From Acidobacteriota bacterium (lineage in GTDB: Bacteria; Acidobacteriota; UBA6911; RPQK01; DATIPO01): a stretch of 64,000 bases of DNA. Shown one piece after another: positions 41,419 through 50,735 of this stretch. Under the pieces are notes generated by a model that did not search any database, had not been told where the DNA came from, and worked only from the letters and a program-made list of their open reading frames with translations. Each line of letters begins with the position of its first letter. The first letter of the stretch is position 1. The translations under genes were made by a program, and so were the position numbers. Location: positions 29,083 through 93,082 of the forward strand of contig DATIPQ010000010.1 of assembly GCA_035471785.1 (NCBI GenBank), read 5' to 3'.

Positions 41419-42563
41419 CGCAGCACCTCCCCGCGGGACGGTTGAAGCGAGGGCACCAGGTGGATGTCGGCGTCGGCACGGGTGTGCTTGGAAACGTTGA
41501 GCAGCAGCCCCACCGAGGCCAGAAGCACCATCTGCGACGATCCTCCCACCGAGACAAAGGGCAGGGGAAGTCCTTTGGTGGGCAGAAGGTGCAGCACTAC
41601 CGAGATGTTGACCAGGGCCTGCAGCACGATCATGGAGACGATTCCCAGCGCCAGATAGAAGCCGAAGAGGCTGTCGGCGCGCAGCGAAATGCGCACCCCC
41701 CTATATAAGAAGAGTCCGAAGAGCAGCAGAACCAGAAGGCAGCCGATCAGTCCCAGTTCTTCTCCCAGCACGGCGAAAATGAAATCGGTGTGGGGTTCGG
41801 GCAAGAAGTACAGTTTTTGGGTGCCTTCGGCCAGCCCTTTGCCCGTCACCTGTCCCGAGCCCAGCGCGATGAGGCTCTGGTGGATCTGGTATCCGGCGCC
41901 CAGCGTGTCCTCCTGGGGCTCGAACCAGGACAGGACGCGCCGCAAGCGGTAGGGTTCCATGAGGATGAGCAGGGAGGCCACCGCAGCGCCCCCTCCCGCC
42001 AGGATGGGAATGTGCAGGTAGCGCAGCCCGCCCAGGTAGAGGAGCAGTCCGCAGACGCCGGCCACCAGGGCGGCCGTCCCCAGGTCGCGTCCGGCCAGAA
42101 TGAGGGCGATGAGCAGTCCCACGGCGGCCAGATAGGGGCCGAGTCCGCGGCGGAAGGACTTGAGGTCGATGCCGCGGCGGCTCAGGTAGTAGGCGGTGAA
42201 GACGACGGCCGCCAGCTTGGCGGCTTCCGAGGGCTGAAACTGCAGAGGTCCGATGCGGATCCAGCGGGCCGCCGGTCCGCCGCCGAGGAAATGAGGCAGG
42301 ACGAGTCCGATCACGGCTGCCGTCATCAGGGCCGCGATGGCCCAGCGGCTTTCCAGCAATTGATAGTCGAAGCGCATGGCCAGCAGCAGTCCGCCCAGCC
42401 CGATCAGGGTGGCGGTCAACTGGCGCATGAAGATGGCCCCGGCCGAGCCGTACATTTCCTGCGACACCACCGATGAGGCGCTGGAGACCATCACCAGCCC
42501 CAGTCCCGTCAGGCACAGGGTGATGAAGATCAGGTGCTGGTCGTAGGGCATTCTGCGGTTCAT
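41415..42563 (-). CDS. ftsW: septal peptidoglycan glycosyltransferase FtsW
   Basis: The 382-residue SEDS-family membrane protein has about ten transmembrane helices and polymerises lipid II with FtsI. Family motifs include QPSEAAKLAAVVFTAYYLSRRG, GRDLGTAALV, GAGYQIHQSLIALGSGQVTGKG and the C-terminal LLPTKGLPLPFVSVGGSS. Its start overlaps the murD stop (ATGA). Confidence 0.97.
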   Translation of the reverse strand: MNRRMPYDQHLIFITLCLTGLGLVMVSSASSVVSQEMYGSAGAIFMRQLTATLIGLGGLLLAMRFDYQLLESRWAIAALMTAAVIGLVLPHFLGGGPAARWIRIGPLQFQPSEAAKLAAVVFTAYYLSRRGIDLKSFRRGLGPYLAAVGLLIALILAGRDLGTAALVAGVCGLLLYLGGLRYLHIPILAGGGAAVASLLILMEPYRLRRVLSWFEPQEDTLGAGYQIHQSLIALGSGQVTGKGLAEGTQKLYFLPEPHTDFIFAVLGEELGLIGCLLVLLLFGLFLYRGVRISLRADSLFGFYLALGIVSMIVLQALVNISVVLHLLPTKGLPLPFVSVGGSSQMVLLASVGLLLNVSKHTRADADIHLVPSLQPSRGEVLR

Positions 42564-43957
42564 GCCTGGGCTTCTCCTTGCCTGGCGGCGCTTAGCCGCT
42601 CAGCGACATATTCCTTGAAGAGCCGTCCCCGTTCGGCGAAGTTCTCGAACTGGTCGAAGCTGGCGCAGGCGGGGGACAGCAAGACCACGTCGCCTTCCTG
42701 AGCGACTTGCAATGAGCGACGGACGGCGCGCTCGAGGTCGCCCACTTCTTCCAGATCGGCGCTGCCTTCCAGTTGGCGGGCGATCTTGGAGGAGGCGGCG
42801 CCGATAAGGAGCAGCTTGCGGACGTTGAGGGAGACGGCCTCCCGCAAGGAGGCGAAATCGCCCCCCTTGTCGAGTCCGCCCATGATGAGAATCAAGCGGC
42901 GTCCGGGAAAGGCTTCGATGGCTTTGAGGGCCGAGTCGACGTTAGTAGCTTTGGTGTCGTTGTAGAAATCGATTCCGCCCAGCGAGCCGCAAGGCTCCAG
43001 ACGGTGCTCCACGCCTTTGAAGGAGCGCAGCCCCTGGGCCATGAGAGGGGCGGAGAGTCCCAGCAGATGACCGGCGGCGCAGGCGGCCAGCACGTTTTCA
43101 AGATTGTGCTTGCCGGGCAAAGGCACCTCGTCCACCTCTACCAGGGTTTCTTCACGTTCGTCGCGCCGCAGGAGGATGCGGTTCTGGTTGTCGCTCAAGC
43201 AGGCTCCCTGCGGCAAGGACTGGCGGCGACTGAAGGGAAAGACCCGCCCGGCCAGGCCCTCGGCCGCCTTGCGGCATTGAGGGTCGTCCCAGTTGAGGAC
43301 GGCCCAGTCGTCCGCCCCCTGGTTGAGGAAGATGCGCTGCTTGGCCTGGCGATAGTCCTCGAAGCTGGGATAGCGGTCGAGATGGTCGGGAGTGACGTTG
43401 AGCAGCACCGCCACGGCGCAATGAAGCTTCTCGATAGTCTCCAACTGAAAGCTGGAAAGCTCGACCACGTAGCAACGCGGACCCGCCTGGGACTCGAGGT
43501 CCTCTTCCACGGCGGCGATGAGCGCGTTGCCCACGTTGCCCGCCACCCGCGCCGGACGCGAGGCGGCTGACAGCAGGTGACCCAGCAAGGTGGTGGTGGT
43601 GGTCTTGCCGTTGGACCCGGTGATCCCCACCACGCTGCCCCGCAGAAAGCGGTAGGCCAGCTCCACCTCGGCCAGCACCGGGATGTCCTTGTCGCGGGCG
43701 GCCGCGATAGCGGGAATGGAAGCGGGCACGCCGGGGCTGAGAATGATGCAGTCGCTGGACAGGAACTCCTCTTCCGGATGGCCTCCCAGCACCAGGCGCA
43801 CCTGTGCCGGCAGCTTCTCGATCCAGGATTCGAGCCGCTGGCGCGGCGCCTGGTCGTTGACGGTGACGCGTCCCCCGCGGCGGTGGAGAAAGAGCGCCGC
43901 GGCCAGTCCGCTGCGGGCCAGTCCCACCACCAGAAAACGCTGTCCTTCGATTTGCAT
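42560..43957 (-). CDS. murD: UDP-MurNAc-L-alanine-D-glutamate ligase MurD
   Basis: The 465-residue Mur ligase adds D-glutamate. It has FLVVGLARSGLAAALFL at the N-terminus, GITGSNGKTTTTTLLGHLL, the middle motif LNVTPDHLDRYPSFEDY and the C-terminal NDTKATNVDSALKAIEAF and LSPACASFDQFENFAERG. ATG 43957 was chosen because GAGG is 6 nt upstream; a TTG four codons earlier (43969) also fits the frame. Confidence 0.97.
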   Translation of the reverse strand: MQIEGQRFLVVGLARSGLAAALFLHRRGGRVTVNDQAPRQRLESWIEKLPAQVRLVLGGHPEEEFLSSDCIILSPGVPASIPAIAAARDKDIPVLAEVELAYRFLRGSVVGITGSNGKTTTTTLLGHLLSAASRPARVAGNVGNALIAAVEEDLESQAGPRCYVVELSSFQLETIEKLHCAVAVLLNVTPDHLDRYPSFEDYRQAKQRIFLNQGADDWAVLNWDDPQCRKAAEGLAGRVFPFSRRQSLPQGACLSDNQNRILLRRDEREETLVEVDEVPLPGKHNLENVLAACAAGHLLGLSAPLMAQGLRSFKGVEHRLEPCGSLGGIDFYNDTKATNVDSALKAIEAFPGRRLILIMGGLDKGGDFASLREAVSLNVRKLLLIGAASSKIARQLEGSADLEEVGDLERAVRRSLQVAQEGDVVLLSPACASFDQFENFAERGRLFKEYVAERLSAARQGEAQA

Positions 43958-44053
43958 CTCAATCCTCAAGTTGAGGCCGGGGGGGCGGGAGGCCCTCCGA
44001 GTGCCCTGCTCCCGCTCCCCGCACCAATCTGCGCACGCCGGCGGGCGCGGCCT

Positions 44054-45166
44054 TTAACGAAGCTTCAAGGTGGAGAGGCTGAAGAGCGCCACCACCAGTC
44101 CTAGAATCCAGAAGCGGATCACCACCTTGGGCTCTTTCCAGCCCAGCAGTTCGAAGTGGTGGTGGATGGGGGCCATGCGCAGCAGGCGGCGTCCCGTCAG
44201 TTTGTAGGAGCCCACCTGCAAGATGACGCTCAAAGCCTCAATCACAAAAATTCCTCCAATCGAGAGCAGCAGCAGCTCTTGCTTGATGAGCACCGCCACC
44301 GTCCCGATGGCTCCGCCCAGCGACATGGCTCCGACGTCTCCCATGAAGATCTGGGCGGGATAGGCGTTGTACCAAAGAAATCCCAGCACGGCGCCCACCA
44401 TGGCGCCGCAGAAAATGGTCAGTTCGCTGGCGTAGGTGTTGGTGATCAAGTCCAGGTAGTCGGCGAAAACCGAGTGACCGGTGACATAGGTCAGCACGGT
44501 CAGGGCCGAGGCCGCGATGACCGTCAGCCCCGAGGCCAGGCCGTCCAGCCCGTCCGACAGGTTGACGGCGTTGGAGGAGCCGATCAGCACCAGCAAAGTA
44601 AAGAGAATCAGCGGAATGAAGGTGGCGGTTCCGAAGATCACTCCGTTCAGCTCGGGCGTGAAACGCTTGAAAAAGGGCACGCTGAGCTGGGTGGAGTAGA
44701 GATCGTTGTAGCTGAGCAGAATGAGGACCGCCGCCACCGCTCCGCCGATGGCCAGTTGCAGCATGATCTTGTGGCGGGCCGTCAGTCCCAGCGAGCGTTT
44801 TTTGATGACCTTGATGTAGTCGTCCAGAAAGCCCACCGCTCCGAAGAGTGTCAGCGAGGCCATGGCGATCCACACGTAGAGGTTGCTCAAGTCGCCCCAC
44901 AGCAAGGTGGGAACGAGTATCGAAACGATGATGAGCACGCCTCCCATGGTGGGCGTCCCGGCCTTGGAGTGGTGGGTCTGCGGACCCTCCTCGCGAATCT
45001 GCTGGCCGATCTGAAAGCGGCGCAGGCGCTCGATCATCCAAGGCCCCAGCACCAGGGCCATGAAGAGCCCGGTCAATCCGGCATAGGCGGTGCGGAAGGT
45101 GATGTAGCGCACCACGTTGAACACCGAGATCTCGTCGGCCAGCGAATAGAGCAAGTAGTAAAGCAT
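44054..45166 (-). CDS. mraY: phospho-MurNAc-pentapeptide transferase MraY
   Basis: The 370-residue integral membrane enzyme transfers phospho-MurNAc-pentapeptide to undecaprenyl phosphate, giving lipid I. About ten membrane helices are visible, with [11 protein letters not shown], the aspartate motif [23 protein letters not shown] and [13 protein letters not shown], all diagnostic of MraY. It follows murF by 12 bp; a 96-bp gap without obvious signals separates it from murD. Confidence 0.98.
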   Translation of the reverse strand: MLYYLLYSLADEISVFNVVRYITFRTAYAGLTGLFMALVLGPWMIERLRRFQIGQQIREEGPQTHHSKAGTPTMGGVLIIVSILVPTLLWGDLSNLYVWIAMASLTLFGAVGFLDDYIKVIKKRSLGLTARHKIMLQLAIGGAVAAVLILLSYNDLYSTQLSVPFFKRFTPELNGVIFGTATFIPLILFTLLVLIGSSNAVNLSDGLDGLASGLTVIAASALTVLTYVTGHSVFADYLDLITNTYASELTIFCGAMVGAVLGFLWYNAYPAQIFMGDVGAMSLGGAIGTVAVLIKQELLLLSIGGIFVIEALSVILQVGSYKLTGRRLLRMAPIHHHFELLGWKEPKVVIRFWILGLVVALFSLSTLKLR

Positions 45167-45178
45167 CAGTTCACGCGG

Positions 45179-46705
45179 CTAGTTGACGTTTTGGGCCAGG
45201 ACCGACACCAGCAGGGCCATGAACATGAGCACGGCCACGATGGCTCCCGACTGGATCCCGTCCAGACGGAGATCCGAGATGGGGGTGTCGGGGGGATTTT
45301 TCTTAAGCTTTTCGATCACCGCCTCCAGTCCCACGCCCCGCGAGCCTTTGACCAGCAGGAAGTCGCCCGGGAGAACCTGATCGAGCAGGAAGTCGGCGGC
45401 CGAATCGGCGTCCTCGAAGTGGCGGACGCGGCCTACTTCCATTCCGGCCTCCAGGGCACCCCGCGCCATCTCTTCGGATTCGGCTCCTACGGCGATGAGG
45501 ATGCCGGGATCCAGTGCGGCGGCTTGCTGGCCCGCTTGCCGGTGGTAGCGGGGCGACCGGGCTCCCAGTTCGAGCATGTCGCCCAGCACCAGGACGCGGC
45601 GGCCGGAGAGTTCGAAGTTCGAAACGGTCTCCAGCACCGAAGCCAGCGCCTTGGGATTGGAGTTGTAGGAATCGTCCCAGATTTGCAGGGGCTGGTCGTC
45701 GCCCCACTGAAGCCGGTAGAGATTCCCCCGCATGGCCATCAACTGCAGGCCCTCCATCTCTTCGACGGCCTCCCGGGGAGAGATCCCGTAAGCGATGGCG
45801 ACGGCGGCGGCAGCGGCCAGGTTGTAAAGATTGTGCAGACCGGTAAAGCGGACCCGGCCGGGATAGCTGCGCCCCTCGACTTGCAGGTTGAAGAGCATCT
45901 CCTGGGGCGTTTCCATGCGGGCGTCGGTGACCCGAACCTGACAGGACGACCACAATCCGTAACCCACGGCTTCTCCTGGAAAATCCTCGCCCATGGCGAC
46001 CACCCGGGGATCGTCGGCGTTGTAGAAGAAGCGTCCCTTTTCGTCCATGCCTTCAAGGATTTCAGCTTTGGCGGCGGCCACCTCGTCGAGGTCCTTGAAG
46101 AACTCGGTGTGGACCGGGGCCACGTTGGTCACCACCGCCGAGTCGGGACGGCAGATGTCGACCAGGCGCCGGATTTCCCCGGCATGGTTCATGCCCAGCT
46201 CCTGGACGGCGATTTCATGGTCCTCGCGCAGGCCGCCCAGGGAGAGGGGAACGCCGTATTCGTTATTGAGGTTGCCGGGGGAGGAATGCACCTGGTAGCG
46301 GCTCTTGAGCAGAGCGGCGGTGAAGTGGCGCGTGGTGGTCTTGCCGACGCTTCCGGTGATCCCCACCAACGGCTTACCCCACTTGAGGCGGGCGTAGCGG
46401 GCCAAGTCCTGCAAGGCTTGAGTCGTGTCATCCACCATCAGCAGCCGGGCCCCCGGCGGAAAGTCGCCGGGGCGCTGCGAAGCCACGATGATGGAAGCGC
46501 CTTTTTGCAGGGCCTGGCCGATGAACTGGTGCCCGTCCAAGCGTACGCCCTGGATGGCGAAAAAGCACTCACCCGGGCGGATGCTGCGGCTGTCGATACT
46601 GATGTCGGGAAAGGGCCGCTGGCGGGCGGTTTCGTCGAAAACCGCGGGCGAGACGATGCGGGCCCTCATAGCTCGGGCGGCTTCCTGGATGTTCATTCCG
46701 ATCAT
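45179..46705 (-). CDS. murF: UDP-MurNAc-tripeptide:D-Ala-D-Ala ligase MurF with C-terminal membrane tail
   Basis: The 508-residue Mur ligase adds D-Ala-D-Ala. It shows DISIDSRSIRPGECFFAIQG, GITGSVGKTTTRHF, NNEYGVPLSL, ELGMNHAGEI and WDDSYNSNPKALASVLE. Beyond the normal C-terminal domain is an extra segment, SGAIVAVLMFMALLVSVLAQ, near residues 485-504, a good single membrane span followed only by NVN. Soluble MurF enzymes are about 450 residues and lack this. The tail would hold the enzyme next to MraY, whose gene starts 12 bp on. ATG overlaps the murE stop. Confidence 0.96.
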   Translation of the reverse strand: MIGMNIQEAARAMRARIVSPAVFDETARQRPFPDISIDSRSIRPGECFFAIQGVRLDGHQFIGQALQKGASIIVASQRPGDFPPGARLLMVDDTTQALQDLARYARLKWGKPLVGITGSVGKTTTRHFTAALLKSRYQVHSSPGNLNNEYGVPLSLGGLREDHEIAVQELGMNHAGEIRRLVDICRPDSAVVTNVAPVHTEFFKDLDEVAAAKAEILEGMDEKGRFFYNADDPRVVAMGEDFPGEAVGYGLWSSCQVRVTDARMETPQEMLFNLQVEGRSYPGRVRFTGLHNLYNLAAAAAVAIAYGISPREAVEEMEGLQLMAMRGNLYRLQWGDDQPLQIWDDSYNSNPKALASVLETVSNFELSGRRVLVLGDMLELGARSPRYHRQAGQQAAALDPGILIAVGAESEEMARGALEAGMEVGRVRHFEDADSAADFLLDQVLPGDFLLVKGSRGVGLEAVIEKLKKNPPDTPISDLRLDGIQSGAIVAVLMFMALLVSVLAQNVN

Positions 46706-48198
46706 GCTGGGTTCTCCTCGCGGATCACGTCACGGTCATCGAAGGGAAAACGTTCTCCGTTGATTTCCTGGTAGGTTTCGTGGCCTTTGCCCGCGATCAA
46801 GACGATGTCCTGGGCTTGGGCCAGACGCAGGACGCGGGCGATGGCCTTGCGGCGCTCGATCACGGTCTCAACGCTGCAAGCCCGCTCCTCGGGGACGCCC
46901 TCCAGGATGTCGTCCACGATGCTTGCCGGCTCTTCGCTGCGGGGATTGTCGGAGGTGACGATGGCCAGGTCGCTGAGCCGGGCCGCAATCTCGCCCATGC
47001 GCGGACGCTTGGCCCGGTCGCGGTCTCCTCCGCAGCCGAAGACGCAGAGGACTCGCCGGGGAGCCAGCGACCGGCACAATTGCAGCACGTTCTCCAGGGC
47101 GTCGGGCGTATGCGCGAAGTCCACGAAAATATGGGCGGGATGGTCGGTCTCGACCCGCTCGAATCGTCCCGGGACGCTTTTCAGGGCGGCGATGCCTTCC
47201 TTGATTTCCCCCTCGGCATATCCCAGGGCCGAGGTGGCCGCCACGGCCGCCAGCACGTTGTAAACGTTGTGGCGGCCGGCCAAAGGCGTCGTCAACTCCA
47301 GGCGGTGCCCCTGCAAGTCGAGGACGATGCTGCTGCCGGTCACCTTGCTGCTCCATCTCAGAGGCTGAATGTCAGCCGGTGAAGCCTGGCTGTCACCGCC
47401 CAGCCCGAAGGTCAGGCGTTGCACGTCGGGAGCCGTCCGCAGGCCTCTCACCCACTCGTCGTCGGCGTTGAGCACCGCCCATCGGACGGCCTCGTTGTAG
47501 GCGGGATCGAAGAGCAGGCTCTTAGCCTGGAAGTAGGACTCCCAGTCGCCGTGATAATCGAGATGGTCCTGGCTCAGGTTGGTGAAGACGGCTACCGGAA
47601 AGCGGCAGTAGAGGACACGCAGGCGGTGCAGGGCGTGAGAGGAAACCTCCAGCACCCCGCTGCGGCAACCGTTCTCCCAGGCTTCGGCCAAAGTGCGCTG
47701 GAGGTCGATGGCCTCAGGGGTGGTCAGACGCGAATGACTGAGCTTTTTCTCTCCCAAGCGCACTTCGATGGTTCCCATCAGAAGGGCCGGTGCGCGCTGC
47801 TGCATGATGCTGTGGACCAGGTAGGCGGTTGTTGTCTTGCCGTTGGTTCCGGTGATGCCCACCAGAGGCATGTGGCTGGAGACCGACCCGTAAAAGCAGT
47901 CGGCCAGCGAGGCCATGGCCCGCCGTATTTCGCCCACCCGCACCCAGGCCAGTGCAAAGCCGTCGGGAGGAGTCCGCTCCGAGGCTACCGCCGCGGCTCC
48001 CCGTGACACCACCTGATCGAGGAAGCTGTGCCCGTCCGCCTTTTCACCGGCCGCGGCGAAGAAAAGCGCACCAGGGCCCACTTGCCTGGAGTCGTATTCC
48101 AGGCTGAGGATCTCGGGACTGTCGTCGCCCCCCGGCGAGGGTATCGTCTCAAGGACGATGTCCTCCCGGGCCTGCGACGTGAGTTCGTTCAACTGCAT
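46702..48198 (-). CDS. murE: UDP-MurNAc-L-Ala-D-Glu ligase MurE, diaminopimelate-type
   Basis: The 498-residue Mur ligase adds the third stem residue. It has YDSRQVGPGALFFAAAGEKADG, VGITGTNGKTTTAYLVHSIM, LSQDHLDYHGDWESYFQAK and VTSDNPRSEEP. The DNPR motif marks the meso-diaminopimelate-specific type, as expected of a Gram-negative. ATG 48198 is chosen for GAGG 6 nt upstream and the family N-terminus. It overlaps the end of ftsI by 50 bp, an unusually long overlap. Confidence 0.97.
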   Translation of the reverse strand: MQLNELTSQAREDIVLETIPSPGGDDSPEILSLEYDSRQVGPGALFFAAAGEKADGHSFLDQVVSRGAAAVASERTPPDGFALAWVRVGEIRRAMASLADCFYGSVSSHMPLVGITGTNGKTTTAYLVHSIMQQRAPALLMGTIEVRLGEKKLSHSRLTTPEAIDLQRTLAEAWENGCRSGVLEVSSHALHRLRVLYCRFPVAVFTNLSQDHLDYHGDWESYFQAKSLLFDPAYNEAVRWAVLNADDEWVRGLRTAPDVQRLTFGLGGDSQASPADIQPLRWSSKVTGSSIVLDLQGHRLELTTPLAGRHNVYNVLAAVAATSALGYAEGEIKEGIAALKSVPGRFERVETDHPAHIFVDFAHTPDALENVLQLCRSLAPRRVLCVFGCGGDRDRAKRPRMGEIAARLSDLAIVTSDNPRSEEPASIVDDILEGVPEERACSVETVIERRKAIARVLRLAQAQDIVLIAGKGHETYQEINGERFPFDDRDVIREENPA

Positions 48199-50221
48199 CC
48201 TTGTCCTCGTTGGGGCCCCGCTGGGAGAAATGGACCTGAAAGGTGGAATCGGGTGCCAGGTAGCTGCCCGCGGGGGGCGACTGAGCCACTGCCACGCCAC
48301 GCCCCCGAGCTTTCATCCGCAGTCCCAAGCGGCTGCTGCGGGAAAGCACTTCACGCATGCTGAGTCCGGAAAAGTCGGGTATTTGAACCGTGCGTCCCTC
48401 TCCTCGCTGAAGGGGGGCCTCGGGGGCTCGCTCGGTGAGGCCATCAACATAGAGTCCGCCGGCAGCGGGGAGTTCCATTGAAGCAGCCATGCGCAGCCGC
48501 TCTTTCTTCCCGCGGGCGGGCCGCGGCGCGTCCTTGGGCACCTGCAAATGAATCAGGGCCCGCTGCATCATTTCGCGAAAGGCCGGGGCCGCCACCTCGG
48601 TTGCGTAGTACCTGCCCTGAGGCTCGTCGATCACAACCACCCCCGCCAGCACGGGATCGCGAGCGGGCGCGAAACCCACGAATGAGGGGATGTACTTGCT
48701 GCGCGAGTAGGCTCCGTTGACGAACTTCTGAGCCGTTCCAGTCTTGCCGGCCGAAGTGTATCCGTCCAACTGGGAGGACGTCCCAGTCCCCTTCTCCACC
48801 ACCAATTGGAGGGCCTCTTTCATGCGGTCGGCGGTTTGACGCCTGAGGATGCGGCGGCGGCGCGGTCCGCGCTGCCAAAGCAAATCGCCCCCGGCCGAGA
48901 GAATGCGGTCGACCAGGTGAGGCTGAACCTTGAATCCGCCATTGGCCACCGCCGATACCGCCGACACCACCTGCAGGGGGGTCACTCCCACTTCCTGCCC
49001 GATGGAGAGGGCTCCCACCGAAAGCTTGGACCAGCGCTCGACGGGACGCAGGATTCCGCTTTCCTCTCCCGGCAGATCGATGCCGGTCCTGGAACCGAAT
49101 CCATAGCGGCGCAGGTAGTCGTAAAGGGCGTTTTCTCCCAGGCGCAGGGTCAGCCTGATGGTACCAACGTTGGAACTCTTGGCCACGACCTGGTCGAAAC
49201 TGAGAACGCCGTAGTCCTTGTAGGAGGCTTCGCGATAGACCTTTCCTCCCAGAACCACGCTGCCCACCCGGCAATCGATAAGCTCGCCAGGTTCGACCAG
49301 CTCTTCGTTGAGAACGGCCGCCAGCGAGAGAATCTTGAAAGTCGATCCGGGCTCGTAGATGGCCCGCACCGCCCGGTTGCGGAAGTGTTCCTCCGATTCC
49401 CCGCTGTAGTCGTTGGGGTTAAAGGCGGGATAGGAGGCCATGGCCAGCACGGCGCCGCTGGCGGGATCCATGAGAATGGCGCTGCCGTTCTTGGCGCGAT
49501 GCTTCTCGACCGTTTCGCGAAGGACCTGTTCGGCGATGAACTGCAAGCCTTTGTCCAGCGTCAGCACCAGGTCGTTGCCGCGCGTGCTGGCATCCGTCTC
49601 TTCGCTCTCGTAGCGGCGGCGGCGGGCGTCGACCTTGACGTTGAGCCTGACCTTTTCGCCCTGTAACTGGTCCTGGTAGCGGTATTCCAGTCCGCCCAGT
49701 CCCCGGCCGTCGTCGCCTACGAAGCCCAGAACGTGGGCCGCCAGTTCGCGGGCGGGATAATAGCGTCGGCTTTCCTGGCGGGTGAAGATCCCATCCAGCT
49801 CCAAGTCCAGAACGGCCTGGGCGACTTGAGGACTGACCTTGCGGGCCAGGTAAACGAAACCTTTGTCGGAAGCTAACTTGGAGTACAGCTCTTCAACATT
49901 AAGCTGAAGAATTGGAGCCAGCCGCTGGGCGGCGGCGCGGGCCTCCGTGACCTGGGGAGGCTGGGCGCAGATGGTCTCGACCGGTACGCTCACGGCCAAA
50001 GGAGCAAGAGTGCGGTCGAGGATCTCGCCCCGGCGGGGACTGAGTTCGATGAATCCCTGTTGCTGAGCCAGGGACTGCTGCCGGTAGTCTTCTCCCTCCA
50101 GGACCTGAACCTGGTAGAGGCGGTAGCCCAGCAGTACGGTCCAGCAGAGGACGGCGGCTCCCAGAAGGAGCAGACGCAGCCTGAGGCGCTCGCGAAAGCG
50201 GCTTTGCTCGTAGTCCCTCAT
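48149..50221 (-). CDS. ftsI: septal transpeptidase FtsI (PBP3) with C-terminal PASTA domain
   Basis: The 690-residue class B penicillin-binding protein has a membrane anchor (about residues 14-32, LLLLGAAVLCWTVLLGYRL), the PBP dimerisation domain, and a transpeptidase domain with S293-TFK (YEPGSTFKI), SSN (AKSSNVGTIRL) and KTG (SAGKTGTAQKF). A PASTA domain follows (VQIPDFSGLSMREVLSRSSRL to SPPAGSYLAP, about 610-670). One PASTA domain is typical of Spo-VD-like and several non-proteobacterial FtsI proteins. It cross-links septal peptidoglycan with FtsW. Confidence 0.97.
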   Translation of the reverse strand: MRDYEQSRFRERLRLRLLLLGAAVLCWTVLLGYRLYQVQVLEGEDYRQQSLAQQQGFIELSPRRGEILDRTLAPLAVSVPVETICAQPPQVTEARAAAQRLAPILQLNVEELYSKLASDKGFVYLARKVSPQVAQAVLDLELDGIFTRQESRRYYPARELAAHVLGFVGDDGRGLGGLEYRYQDQLQGEKVRLNVKVDARRRRYESEETDASTRGNDLVLTLDKGLQFIAEQVLRETVEKHRAKNGSAILMDPASGAVLAMASYPAFNPNDYSGESEEHFRNRAVRAIYEPGSTFKILSLAAVLNEELVEPGELIDCRVGSVVLGGKVYREASYKDYGVLSFDQVVAKSSNVGTIRLTLRLGENALYDYLRRYGFGSRTGIDLPGEESGILRPVERWSKLSVGALSIGQEVGVTPLQVVSAVSAVANGGFKVQPHLVDRILSAGGDLLWQRGPRRRRILRRQTADRMKEALQLVVEKGTGTSSQLDGYTSAGKTGTAQKFVNGAYSRSKYIPSFVGFAPARDPVLAGVVVIDEPQGRYYATEVAAPAFREMMQRALIHLQVPKDAPRPARGKKERLRMAASMELPAAGGLYVDGLTERAPEAPLQRGEGRTVQIPDFSGLSMREVLSRSSRLGLRMKARGRGVAVAQSPPAGSYLAPDSTFQVHFSQRGPNEDKDAVERTHVAGPGGHRP

Positions 50222-50240
50222 GTTAGCGTCCCCTGCAGGC

Positions 50241-50354
50241 GGCGCCGAAGGAAGGGAGTCAGGAGTCGAGAGGGGTTATCGGGAAGCACGTTGTTGTTTT
50301 TGGTTTCGACCAAGGGTGTGTTCTCCCGGCTCCTGACTGCCGTCCTCCGGCGCC
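50241..50354. repeat. 114-bp imperfect inverted-repeat element between ftsL and ftsI
   Basis: The 33-bp arms 50241-50273 and 50322-50354 are near-perfect reverse complements (28 of 33 positions by eye), starting GGCGCCG and including AGTCAGGAG. They flank a 48-bp loop. The transcript would form a long hairpin just upstream of ftsI. It may be a non-autonomous mobile repeat or a structured RNA element; no target-site duplication is evident. Confidence 0.55.
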
Positions 50355-50362
50355 TTTCCTGT

Positions 50363-50734
50363 CTAATTGCTGGCCATCATGACCGTTCCCGGTTCGAAGA
50401 GGGGCACCTCGCCTTGCAGGACGGGAATGCCCTGGTCGTAGCGGATAAACCCCATGTCGCGGGCCTGCTGATCGATCTGCTCCGGATCGGTCAGCGACCA
50501 GTACTGGACCTTGAGGGCCTGAACTTCGGCCTCCAGGTCCTGGTTGTGTCGTTCAAGCTGGGCTGTGCGAAAACTGGTTGTCAGGCCTTCGCTCTGAATC
50601 CACACGTAGGCCAAGATTACGAGGACCCCCAGGCCGATCCAGCAGGCGCGATAGAAGAACTGCTTGAGATGATCGCTGCCGGACGCGCCGTCGGCGGGTC
50701 GGTTTTCCAAGTGTTGTTGATAGTAGTCCACCAT
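50363..50734 (-). CDS. ftsL: FtsL-like divisome protein
   Basis: The 123-residue bitopic protein has one membrane helix (about residues 26-46, FFYRACWIGLGVLVILAYVWI). A periplasmic coiled coil follows (TAQLERHNQDLEAEVQALKVQYWSLTDPEQIDQQARDMGF) with the FtsL/DivIC-type ending. Identification rests on size, topology and position between rsmH and ftsI. ATG 50734 has AGGAG 8 nt upstream; longer frames overlap rsmH. Confidence 0.85.
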   Translation of the reverse strand: MVDYYQQHLENRPADGASGSDHLKQFFYRACWIGLGVLVILAYVWIQSEGLTTSFRTAQLERHNQDLEAEVQALKVQYWSLTDPEQIDQQARDMGFIRYDQGIPVLQGEVPLFEPGTVMMASN

Positions 50735-50735
50735 T

